DNA of 5,898 nucleotides from Clostridia bacterium (GTDB lineage Bacteria; Bacillota; Clostridia; Oscillospirales; CAG-272). Below are positions 1 through 5,720 of the stretch, one piece after another. Position numbers and translations under genes: made by a program. The notes below the pieces were generated by a model. It worked only from the letters and a program-made list of their open reading frames with translations. It had not been told where the DNA came from and searched no databases. The stretch's first letter is position 1. Every line of letters begins with the position of its first letter. The stretch lies in assembly GCA_017629395.1 (NCBI GenBank), contig JAGBXH010000156.1:1-5898 (forward strand). Direction: 5' to 3'.

Positions 1-3
1 AGG

Positions 4-9
4 TATAAT
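4..9 (+). promoter_or_regulatory. -10 box of the tRNA-Ser promoter
   Basis: A perfect TATAAT lies here, placing transcription start near base 15-16, about 33 bases before the mature tRNA end. The matching -35 box would lie upstream of the window and cannot be seen, so this is only half a promoter. Confidence 0.6.
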
Positions 10-13
10 ATTG

Positions 14-43
14 CCTGCGAGTTATGCAATGGCCGCTCGCAGG
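14..43 (+). other. Hairpin in the pre-tRNA leader
   Basis: Bases 14-21 (CCTGCGAG) are the exact reverse complement of 36-43 (CTCGCAGG), giving an 8-bp GC-rich stem with a 14-base loop. There is no T-run after it, so it is not an ordinary terminator. It would form the very 5' end of the tRNA precursor and stop five bases before the mature tRNA. It may protect or shape the leader for RNase P, or be the remnant of something upstream; the function is not known. Confidence 0.5.
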
Positions 44-48
44 TACAT

Positions 49-139
49 GGAGATGTACTCAAGAGGCCGAAGAGGCGCCCCTGCTAAGGGTGTAGGCCGG
101 GTAACCGGCGCGAGAGTTCAAATCTCTCCATCTCCGCCA
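49..139 (+). tRNA. tRNA-Ser, anticodon GCU
   Basis: The cloverleaf can be drawn by eye. The acceptor stem GGAGATG (49-55) pairs with CATCTCC (129-135), followed by discriminator G136 and an encoded CCA (137-139). The D stem is CTC/GAG (58-60, 72-74). The anticodon stem CGCCC/GGGTG (76-80, 88-92, one G-U pair) encloses the loop CTGCTAA with anticodon GCT at 83-85. A long variable arm, GCCGG-GTAA-CCGGC (96-109), marks a class II tRNA. The T stem GAGAG/CTCTC (112-116, 124-128) encloses TTCAAAT. The long arm and the GCU anticodon together identify serine; it reads AGC and AGU codons. Confidence 0.97.
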
Positions 140-181
140 ACGAAAAAGACCCTACCGCGTTGCGGTAGGGTCTTTTTCGTT
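139..181 (+). terminator. Intrinsic terminator of tRNA-Ser
   Basis: A perfect 20-bp inverted repeat (139-158 with 162-181) has a 3-base loop GTT. The core is the GC-rich GACCCTACCGC paired with its complement, flanked by five A's on the left and five T's on the right, so it could stop transcription in both directions. The terminal A of the tRNA CCA (139) is also the outermost base of the stem, so no spacer separates tRNA and terminator. Confidence 0.93.
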
Positions 182-225
182 CGCTCCGATATCGAGATTT
201 GAATTCAAGGGTGGCGGTTATATGC

Positions 226-244
226 GGGAGACGAGACGTCTCCC
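226..244. repeat. Short palindrome, candidate dispersed intergenic repeat
   Basis: GGGAGACG (226-233) and CGTCTCCC (237-244) form a perfect 8-bp stem around the loop AGA, followed by CTAC. No T-run follows in either direction, so it is not a plain terminator. Palindromes of the form GTAGGGG...CCCGC recur between genes in gut Clostridia by my recollection, which makes a REP-like copy plausible. The rest of 182-325 shows no gene or other clear signal. Confidence 0.45.
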
Positions 245-325
245 CTACAAAAAGAGCAATGCAAGTCCGTTTCGGTGAGGTATTTCTCTCTCAAAACAAG
301 CACATTGCCGATCGCCCAACCGCGA

Positions 326-354
326 TTGACAAAACAAGCATTTTATGATATACT
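326..354 (+). promoter_or_regulatory. Sigma-A promoter, extended -10, for the small membrane-protein pair
   Basis: A consensus -35 TTGACA (326-331) is followed after exactly 17 bases by TATACT (349-354). TGA sits directly before the -10, giving the TGn extended -10 motif. Transcription should start near 361, leaving a leader of about 32 bases before the 30-aa gene. By sequence this is the best promoter in the window, and no obvious operator overlaps it. Confidence 0.85.
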
Positions 355-392
355 GAAAACAGCAATCCAAATTCATACTCAGGAGGACGTTT

Positions 393-485
393 ATGAAGAT
401 TTCCCCCGTTTTAATCGCCATGTTTGCCACGCTTGCATCCATCATTACCGTCATCATTATGATGCTGATGCGTTTCTTAGGCTAA
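393..485 (+). CDS. 30-aa single-span membrane peptide, function unknown
   Basis: The gene starts with ATG at 393, preceded by a perfect AGGAGG (381-386) at 6 bases spacing, and ends with TAA at 483-485. The peptide has a short N-terminal stretch with one lysine (MKISP), a continuous hydrophobic run over about residues 5-26 rich in I, V, L, A and M, and a short R-F-L-G end, so it should be one membrane span. It follows a consensus promoter and sits 13 bases before the next small gene, with which it is surely cotranscribed. I recognise no family. It could be a small regulatory membrane peptide, a partner of the 64-aa protein, or a hydrophobic toxin-like peptide; nothing here decides. The strong promoter and ideal ribosome binding site are the main reasons to believe it is real. 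Confidence 0.72.
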   Translation: MKISPVLIAMFATLASIITVIIMMLMRFLG

Positions 486-498
486 AGGAGGGTATGAC

Positions 499-693
499 AT
501 GAAAGAAAACATGACCTATTTCTGGATCGTTTGCATCATTACCTCTCTGGGCGCGCTGTTTTGGTCGGTATCGTCGCTTTTGCAGCAGCCCGCGCCGCTG
601 TTCATCGCATTTTTGGTGATCAATATCATTTCGCTCATTACCAATATCGTCTGCTGGATCATTGATGCCAAGAAAAACAAAAAACAAGACTGA
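499..693 (+). CDS. 64-aa protein with two predicted membrane spans, function unknown
   Basis: The start is ATG 499, with AAAGGAGG (484-491) ending 7 bases upstream; the ATG at 494 is out of frame and stops at once. The protein has two hydrophobic segments, roughly residues 7-28 and 33-55, joined by a short QQPAP turn, and a basic, polar end (KKNKKQD). This predicts a helical hairpin with both ends on the cytoplasmic side under the positive-inside rule. Two tryptophans and a Cys-Trp pair lie near the membrane borders. It is the second gene of a two-gene transcript that ends at the terminator just downstream. I recognise no family and no catalytic motif. The start and gene status are firm; the function is open. 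Confidence 0.82.
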   Translation: MKENMTYFWIVCIITSLGALFWSVSSLLQQPAPLFIAFLVINIISLITNIVCWIIDAKKNKKQD

Positions 694-725
694 TTTAGCA
701 TCAGATCAAGGGGCTTTTTATCCGT

Positions 726-754
726 AAAGGGAGAGAAAGTCCCTTTTGTTTTTT
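726..754 (+). terminator. Intrinsic terminator after the small-protein pair
   Basis: AAAGGGA (726-732) pairs with TCCCTTT (740-746) around a 7-base loop, and a T-rich tract (TTTTGTTTTTT, 744-754) follows directly. The other strand has no comparable T-run, so it acts in the + direction and separates the small genes from prfC. Confidence 0.82.
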
Positions 755-772
755 CAAATCCGCGCGCAGCTC

Positions 773-801
773 TTGCATTTTCGCAAAAACCGTGCTATAA
801 T
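773..801 (+). promoter_or_regulatory. Sigma-A promoter, extended -10, for prfC
   Basis: TTGCAT (773-778) and a perfect TATAAT (796-801) are 17 bases apart, and TGC before the -10 completes the extended -10 motif. Transcription should start near 808, giving a leader of about 30 bases. The ribosome binding site AAAGGA (824-829) lies 9 bases before the ATG. Confidence 0.85.
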
Positions 802-838
802 AATATGAATAACTATTTTTTCTAAAGGATTTTTTAAC

Positions 839-2449
839 ATGATTGATACGCAAAGCGCACACGAAATTGAAAAACGCCGCACGTTTGCCATTATTTCGCA
901 CCCTGACGCAGGTAAGACCACGCTGACCGAGAAGTTTTTGCTTTACGGCGGTGCGATCCAGACCGCAGGCTCGGTTAAGGGCAAGCACAGCGATAAGCAC
1001 GCCGTTTCGGACTGGATGGAGCTGGAGAAGCAGAGAGGTATCTCGGTTTCCTCGTCGGTTATGCAGTTTAATTACAACGGCTATTGCATCAACATTCTGG
1101 ATACCCCCGGACACCAGGACTTCTCCGAGGACACCTACCGTACGCTCATGGCTGCCGACAGTGCGGTCATGGTCATTGACGCGGCAAAGGGTATCGAGGC
1201 GCAGACGCGCAAGCTGTTCAAGGTTTGTGCCATGCGCGGCATTCCGATCTTTACCTTTATCAACAAGCTGGACCGCGAGGCGCGCGATCCCTTGGATCTT
1301 TTGGACGAATTGGAGCAGGAATTCGGCATCCGCACCTATCCCATGAACTGGCCCATCGGCTGCGGCGTGGAGTTTAAGGGCGTTTACGATCGCGAAAAAA
1401 AGCAGATTCTGACCTTTGATAACTTTCACGGCGGCAGAAACCGTCTGCAGGGCATTGCGGTGGATTTAGATGACACCGCGCGTCTTGACGAGCTGATCGG
1501 CGAGCGTTTGCGAGAGAATTTGACCGAGCAGATCGAGCTTTTGGACGTGGCGGACTTTGGCTTTGACCTTGACGCGGTACGCGCGGGCAAGCTCTCTCCC
1601 GTATTCTTCGGTTCGGCACTCAACAACTTCGGCATTGAGCCGTTCCTGGAAAGCTTTTTGCAAATGACCACGCAGCCCCTTTCCCACAAGGCAGGGGACG
1701 TGGAGATTGAGGCGACCGACGAGCGTTTTTCGGCGTTCGTATTCAAAATTCAGGCAAACATGAACAAGGCGCACCGCGACAGAATTGCCTTTATGCGTAT
1801 CTGCTCGGGTAAGTTTGAGCGCAACAAGGAGTACTTCCACGTGCAGGGCGGCAAGAATATCAAGCTTGCGCAGCCGCAGCAGATGATGGCGCAGGAGCGC
1901 GAGGGCGTTGAGGTTGCCTACGCGGGCGACATTATCGGTGTGTTTGACCCCGGTATTTTCTCGATCGGTGATACCATCTGCGCACCCGGTATGAAGGTGG
2001 CGTACGAGGGCATTCCCAACTTTACCCCCGAGCATTTTGCGTACGTGGAGCAGATCGACTCCATGAAGCGCAAGCAGTTTGCCAAGGGCATGAATCAGAT
2101 CGCGCAGGAGGGTGCTATCCGTATCTTCTTTGAGCCCAATTCCGGTATGGAGCGCGTGATCGTGGGCGTGGTCGGCGTGCTGCAGTACGACGTGCTCAAG
2201 TTCCGTATGCAGACCGAGTACGGCGTGGGCTATATCCAGCGCGAGATCCCGTACGACATCATTCGCTACGTGGGCAGCAAGAGCGGTAAGGAGATCGATC
2301 CCTCGAAACTCAAGCTGTCGGCAGAAACCAAGTGGATTCAGGACGTGCGCGGAAACGATCTGCTCCTGTTCCCCGGTAACTGGGCGGTGACGTGGGCACT
2401 GGAGCACAACGAGGATCTGGAGCTGTTGCCTTACGGAAGTAACGCGTAA
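839..2449 (+). CDS. prfC: Peptide chain release factor 3 (RF3)
   Basis: RF3 is a ribosome-bound GTPase that removes RF1 or RF2 after the finished peptide has been released, and so recycles them. The 536-aa length is close to the roughly 530 aa usual for the family. The N-terminal GTPase domain shows G1 HPDAGKTT (21-28), the switch I region with SDWMELEKQRGISV (57-70), G3 DTPGH (88-92), G4 NKLD (142-145) and G5 GSA (258-260). The sequence around the G2/switch I region and the later FKGVYDR are typical of RF3 rather than EF-G or the Tet ribosome-protection proteins. The rest is the beta-barrel domain II and the RF3 C-terminal domain. The gene has its own promoter, and no partner translation gene lies next to it. 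It looks intact. Confidence 0.97.
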   Translation: MIDTQSAHEIEKRRTFAIISHPDAGKTTLTEKFLLYGGAIQTAGSVKGKHSDKHAVSDWMELEKQRGISVSSSVMQFNYNGYCINILDTPGHQDFSEDTYRTLMAADSAVMVIDAAKGIEAQTRKLFKVCAMRGIPIFTFINKLDREARDPLDLLDELEQEFGIRTYPMNWPIGCGVEFKGVYDREKKQILTFDNFHGGRNRLQGIAVDLDDTARLDELIGERLRENLTEQIELLDVADFGFDLDAVRAGKLSPVFFGSALNNFGIEPFLESFLQMTTQPLSHKAGDVEIEATDERFSAFVFKIQANMNKAHRDRIAFMRICSGKFERNKEYFHVQGGKNIKLAQPQQMMAQEREGVEVAYAGDIIGVFDPGIFSIGDTICAPGMKVAYEGIPNFTPEHFAYVEQIDSMKRKQFAKGMNQIAQEGAIRIFFEPNSGMERVIVGVVGVLQYDVLKFRMQTEYGVGYIQREIPYDIIRYVGSKSGKEIDPSKLKLSAETKWIQDVRGNDLLLFPGNWAVTWALEHNEDLELLPYGSNA

Positions 2450-2552
2450 GGCGGACAGTCGAGGGTCTCGCTGCGGCTCGGTCACACTCGCGTTCTGACA
2501 TGCCACTGGCATGTCATTCATTGCGCTCGTGCCGCTTCGCTACGCCTGTCCC
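2450..2552. repeat. Imperfect palindromic intergenic element of about 100 bases
   Basis: The centre is a perfect 9-bp stem, TGACATGCC (2496-2504) with GGCATGTCA (2508-2516), loop ACT. Moving outwards, both arms carry the same blocks in the same order: CGCTGCGGC (2469-2477) facing GCCGCTTCG (2531-2539, 7 of 9 positions match), and GGACAG (2453-2458) facing CTGTCC (2546-2551). The whole piece begins directly after the prfC stop. No T-run follows the central hairpin, so it is not a clear terminator. It resembles a decayed palindromic mobile repeat (MITE- or REP-like) with no coding capacity. The remaining bases to 2601 are A-rich and hold only the next ribosome binding site; I see no convincing promoter there. 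Confidence 0.55.
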
Positions 2553-2601
2553 TACGATCGCAAAGAAAAAGTACAAGCAAATTATATAGGAGGTTCTACA
2601 A

Positions 2602-3891
2602 ATGGGTATTATCAAAGCTGCAATGCACGCCGCAGGCGGTGCGCTTGCCGATCAATGGTTAGAGGTCATTGAAGCCGAGGGTATGAGTGACACCACGGTG
2701 TTTACCAAGGGCGTCACGGTGCGTGCAAATGACAAGAGAAACAATAACAAAAAGGGCACGACTGATACCGTTTCCAACGGCTCGATCATTCACGTCTATC
2801 CCGGTCAGTTCATGATGCTGATGGACGGTGGTAAGGTGGTGGACTACACCGCAGAGCCCGGCTACTATGAGGTCAAAAATTCCTCCGCCCCCTCGCTGTT
2901 TGGCGGCGAGTTTGGTGACGCGCTCAAGGATGCATTCTCCCGCGTCAAGTTCGGCGGCGTTGCACCTTATGCGCAAAAGGCGTATTTTATCAATCTGCAG
3001 GAGATCAAGGGCATCAAGTTCGGCACGCGCTCTCCCGTCAACTATTTCGATAACTTCTACAACGCGGAGCTGTTTTTGCGTGCGCACGGTACGTATTCCA
3101 TCAAGATCACCGATCCCATCAAGTTCTATACCGAGGTGCTGCCCAAGAATGCAGACCGCGTAGACGTCAGCAGCATCAACGAGCAATATCTGTCCGAGTT
3201 TTTGGAGGCGTTGCAGGCAGCCATCAACCGTATGTCTGCGGACGGCATTCGCATTTCCTACGTGGCAAGCAAGTCGCGCGAGCTGTCGCAGTATATGGCA
3301 ACCGAGCTGGATAACGATTGGAAGGCGATGCGCGGCATGGAGGTGCTCAGCGTCGGCATTGCCAGCGTTTCCTACGATGAGGAAAGCAAAAATCTTATCA
3401 ATATGCGCAATCAGGGCGCTATGCTGGGCGACGCATCTATCCGTGAGGGCTACGTGCAGGGTGCTATGGCGCGCGGCTTTGAGGCTGCGGGCAGCAATGC
3501 AAACGGATCGGCGCAGGCGTTCATGGGCATGGGCATGGGCATGAATGCGGGCGGCGGCTTTATGGCTGCGGCAAGCCAGTCCAATCAGGCGCAGATCGCA
3601 CGCGACAATGAGGCAAAGCAGGCGGCTGCCCAAGCGGCGGCTGCGGCAAACAGCTGGACGTGTGCATGCGGTGCTGTCAATACGGGCAAGTTCTGTGCCG
3701 AGTGCGGGGCAAAGAAGCCCGAGGCGGCAGGCGCTTGGAAGTGCGCTTGCGGCGCGGTCAATACCGGTAAATTCTGTCCCGAATGCGGTGCAAAGAAACC
3801 CGAGGATGATACCTGGTTCTGCACCGAGTGCGGACGTAAGAACACGGGTGCGGGCAAGTTCTGCCCCGAATGCGGCGCAAAGCGCGCGTAA
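2602..3891 (+). CDS. ydjI: YdjI-like SPFH-domain protein with three C-terminal zinc ribbons
   Basis: The start is ATG 2602, with AGGAGG (2588-2593) 8 bases upstream. Residues about 20-270 match the SPFH (stomatin/prohibitin/flotillin) type of the YdjI / 'virion core protein-like' group, with motifs such as YPGQFMML (66-73), a conserved FGTRSPV (140-146) and an NAELFLRAHGTYSIKI stretch. The linker 300-350 is low-complexity: Gly/Met-rich, then Ala/Gln-rich. Three zinc ribbons close the protein: C354/C356/C365/C368, C381/C383/C392/C395 and C407/C410/C421/C424. The first two use C-x-C and the third C-x-x-C. There is no hydrophobic anchor, so membrane contact must come through partners. In B. subtilis, YdjI works with YdjG, YdjH and PspA in membrane stress and is needed to bring PspA to the membrane. 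The neighbours here match that set except for pspA. Confidence 0.85.
   Translation: MGIIKAAMHAAGGALADQWLEVIEAEGMSDTTVFTKGVTVRANDKRNNNKKGTTDTVSNGSIIHVYPGQFMMLMDGGKVVDYTAEPGYYEVKNSSAPSLFGGEFGDALKDAFSRVKFGGVAPYAQKAYFINLQEIKGIKFGTRSPVNYFDNFYNAELFLRAHGTYSIKITDPIKFYTEVLPKNADRVDVSSINEQYLSEFLEALQAAINRMSADGIRISYVASKSRELSQYMATELDNDWKAMRGMEVLSVGIASVSYDEESKNLINMRNQGAMLGDASIREGYVQGAMARGFEAAGSNANGSAQAFMGMGMGMNAGGGFMAAASQSNQAQIARDNEAKQAAAQAAAAANSWTCACGAVNTGKFCAECGAKKPEAAGAWKCACGAVNTGKFCPECGAKKPEDDTWFCTECGRKNTGAGKFCPECGAKRA
3523..3540 (+). repeat. In-frame hexamer repeat (ATGGGC x3) in the SPFH gene linker
   Basis: Three exact tandem copies of ATGGGC encode Met-Gly repeats (residues 308-313) in the flexible linker before the zinc ribbons. 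Since the unit is six bases, gain or loss of copies would change linker length without a frameshift. Confidence 0.8.
3655..3815 (+). repeat. Tandem duplication of the zinc-ribbon module in the SPFH gene
   Basis: Residues 352-378 and 379-404 are near-identical copies (W-x-C-A-C-G-A-V-N-T-G-K-F-C...C-G-A-K-K-P-E), with repeat lengths of 81 and 78 bases. A third, more diverged ribbon follows at 405-429. The DNA of the two copies differs at many synonymous sites, so the duplication is not recent. Confidence 0.8.
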
Positions 3892-3900
3892 TTTGACGCA

Positions 3901-4950
3901 ATGGAACAGACGACTGTAACGTATCAATGTCCCAACTGCGGTGCGGGCTTGCTCTTTGATGCCGAAAAGGGCAGGTTTGTTTGCGAATTCTGCCTTTCGG
4001 ATTTTGGCAAGGACGAGCTGGACGCAGCGGGCAGCGCTGAAAAGGCGAAAGAGAGAGAAGCGCAGGACGAGGCGTTTCGTGAGCAGATGCGCGCCTACCA
4101 TTGCCCCTCTTGCGGGGCGGAGGTCATGGCGGACGGTGAAACGGTTGCGGATTTCTGCTACTTCTGCCACAACCCCGTCGTGCTGTCGGACAAATTGTCG
4201 GGCGCGTTCCGTCCCGATAAGGTCATTCCCTTCAAGTTTGGTAAACAGCAAGCGATTGAAAAGTTTATCAAATATGCCAAGAGCCACCGCTTTGTGCCGC
4301 GTGATTATTTCGCAGCCGAGCAGGTGGAGAAGATCACGGGTGTATATTATCCCTTTTGGGTCACCGATGCGGATTCCTCTGCGTCCATGACGGCAGAGGG
4401 CACGCGCATCCGCACCTGGATCATCGGCAACGTCAAGTACACCGAAACCACCAGACTCGAGTTTGAGCGTGCCGGAGAGATCCATTTTGAGGATATCGTC
4501 ACAAGCGCGCTTTCCACCGAGGATAAGGAAATGCTTGAGGGCGTTTTGCCGTACCCGTCTGAGTCTTTGGAGGAGTTTTCCGCGCCGTACCTGACAGGCT
4601 TTGTGGCAAAAAAACGCGACGTGGAGCGGGACTCCTTGAGCGAAGAGATCAGGGAGCGCATGGTTGGATATGCCGACAGACTTTTGCGCGGCACTATCAA
4701 CGGTGAAGTGGGACGCACGCGTCCGCAGCTGGATATTCACCAAAGCCATTGGGAGTATGCGCTTATGCCCGTTTGGGTGCTGACCTACCGCGATAAGGCA
4801 GGGCAGATTTATAAGTACGCCATGAACGGCTATACGGGCAAGGTGTACGGTGAGCTGCCGATCAGCAAGGTCAAGCTGGGGCTGACGTTTGCTGCGGTGA
4901 TGGCATTGGTTGCCGCAATCGTCTTTACTGTGGGGTGGCTGCTGTTATGA
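3901..4950 (+). CDS. ydjG: YdjG-like protein: two zinc ribbons and a C-terminal membrane anchor
   Basis: This is probably the membrane-anchored partner that recruits the SPFH protein. Two zinc ribbons lie at the N-terminus: C10/C13/C28/C31 and C68/C71/C86/C89, separated by a charged, probably helical stretch (43-65). A conserved central region follows, with VIPFKF (108-113), a YYPFWV segment (149-154) and an ALMPVWVLTY segment (287-296) typical of the family. A single hydrophobic span covers about 326-349 and runs to the last residue, so the body should face the cytoplasm as a tail-anchored protein. The ATG lies 9 bases after the ydjI stop and has no Shine-Dalgarno; no later Met would keep the first ribbon, so the start is fixed and translation probably depends on coupling to ydjI. 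At 349 aa it looks complete. Confidence 0.83.
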   Translation: MEQTTVTYQCPNCGAGLLFDAEKGRFVCEFCLSDFGKDELDAAGSAEKAKEREAQDEAFREQMRAYHCPSCGAEVMADGETVADFCYFCHNPVVLSDKLSGAFRPDKVIPFKFGKQQAIEKFIKYAKSHRFVPRDYFAAEQVEKITGVYYPFWVTDADSSASMTAEGTRIRTWIIGNVKYTETTRLEFERAGEIHFEDIVTSALSTEDKEMLEGVLPYPSESLEEFSAPYLTGFVAKKRDVERDSLSEEIRERMVGYADRLLRGTINGEVGRTRPQLDIHQSHWEYALMPVWVLTYRDKAGQIYKYAMNGYTGKVYGELPISKVKLGLTFAAVMALVAAIVFTVGWLLL

Positions 4951-5720
4951 GAAAGATCAAGATGATATCTGTTTTGATGCTTGCGGTGCTCTTGATTGGT
5001 GTACTGACGCTTGGCGTGAGCGCGGAGCAATATCCCGATTATCTGGTCAGCGTGACCGACAAGGACAATCTGCTGAGCACGGAGGATGAGCGCAGGATCA
5101 ACGAGGCGCTTTTGGCTGCAACCGAGGCGGCGGGCATTCCCGTTTGCGCATACGTGTTCGCCTCCGATGTCGGCTATTACGGTCGTGTGGAATACTTCGG
5201 TGACGATTTCCTTTCCGAGCACGGATTGAGCCGCCAGGATGAATTGATCCTCTTGGTGGTTGCCGTGACGCATTATGAGGTGTACTACGACCTGTACCTG
5301 TACGGTGATGCATGGGATCGGATCAACCAAAAGGAGCGTGACTACATACTGGATGACAGCCGCGTGTATAATAATCTGAAAAACGCTAGAATCGCGGACG
5401 GTCTTTGCGCTTATGCATCGGTCAGCGCCGAGGCGTACGTGGGTAGACTTGGCGTGTCGTGGCAGCTGATTCTGATCGTTGCGCTGATTGCGGGCGCGAT
5501 CGCAGGCGGCGCCAGCGTAGGCAGTATTGCCGCAAGTTATAAGAAAAAGAACCCCTCGCAGTCCTATCCGCTTGACCGTTTTGCCAAGCTGGAGCTGACG
5601 CGTGAGCGTGACCGCGAGATCGGCAAGTTTGTCACAACTACCGTTATATCGTCGGGCAGCAACGGTCACGGCGGCGGAGGACGCACCGGCGGCGGTGGCG
5701 GACACCGCGGCGGTAGATGA
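4947..5720 (+). CDS. ydjH: YdjH-like TPM-domain membrane protein
   Basis: I chose ATG 4947, which overlaps the previous stop as ATGA and has GGGGTGG (4932-4938) 8 bases upstream; a GTG at 4935 would only add four residues before the basic start of the signal peptide. The product is 257 aa. Residues 1-26 form a signal peptide (MRKIK, hydrophobic core, likely cut after VSA). About 35-165 is a TPM domain, including a YFGDDFLSEHGL motif and a following LILLVVAV strand. One membrane span covers about 172-196, then a basic tail ending in a Gly-rich stretch (241-257). The TPM domain should thus lie outside and the tail inside the cell. The TPM family is often called 'phosphatase', but most bacterial members have no shown activity, so I claim only a membrane-complex role with YdjG and YdjI. 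Its stop codon is part of the first hairpin of the downstream repeat. Confidence 0.85.
   Translation: MRKIKMISVLMLAVLLIGVLTLGVSAEQYPDYLVSVTDKDNLLSTEDERRINEALLAATEAAGIPVCAYVFASDVGYYGRVEYFGDDFLSEHGLSRQDELILLVVAVTHYEVYYDLYLYGDAWDRINQKERDYILDDSRVYNNLKNARIADGLCAYASVSAEAYVGRLGVSWQLILIVALIAGAIAGGASVGSIAASYKKKNPSQSYPLDRFAKLELTRERDREIGKFVTTTVISSGSNGHGGGGRTGGGGGHRGGR

Noticed and set aside
11..202. 63-codon plus-strand frame
   Set aside because: It runs through the tRNA gene and its terminator, has no ribosome binding site and gives a basic, motif-free peptide.
245..457. 70-codon minus-strand frame over the promoter and the 30-aa gene
   Set aside because: It has no ribosome binding site or promoter on that strand and lies antisense to a consensus promoter and a gene with ideal signals.
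839..2449. Tet(M)-type ribosome-protection protein or EF-G
   Set aside because: The length of 536 aa is too short for those families, and the switch I and FKGVYDR motifs are those of RF3.
1466..2521. Minus-strand open frame of 351 codons opposite prfC
   Set aside because: It is antisense to a well-conserved gene, has no ribosome binding site or recognisable motif, and runs into the palindromic repeat.
2561..2601. Promoter directly before the SPFH gene
   Set aside because: An A/T-rich TTATAT is present at 2582-2587, but it abuts the ribosome binding site and has no matching -35 at usable spacing; no clear ECF-type (sigma-W-like) boxes are visible either. The operon promoter is therefore left unassigned.
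2659..4749. Very long open frame on the minus strand (696 codons) across ydjI and ydjG
   Set aside because: It is antisense to two genes with clear family motifs and good starts, crosses their boundary, and its translation is rich in R, H, A and L without domain motifs, as expected for a shadow of GC-biased third positions.
4935..4946. GTG start for the ydjH-like gene
   Set aside because: It adds only four residues before the basic start of the signal peptide and has no better ribosome site; the ATG at 4947 has the ATGA overlap and suitable spacing.
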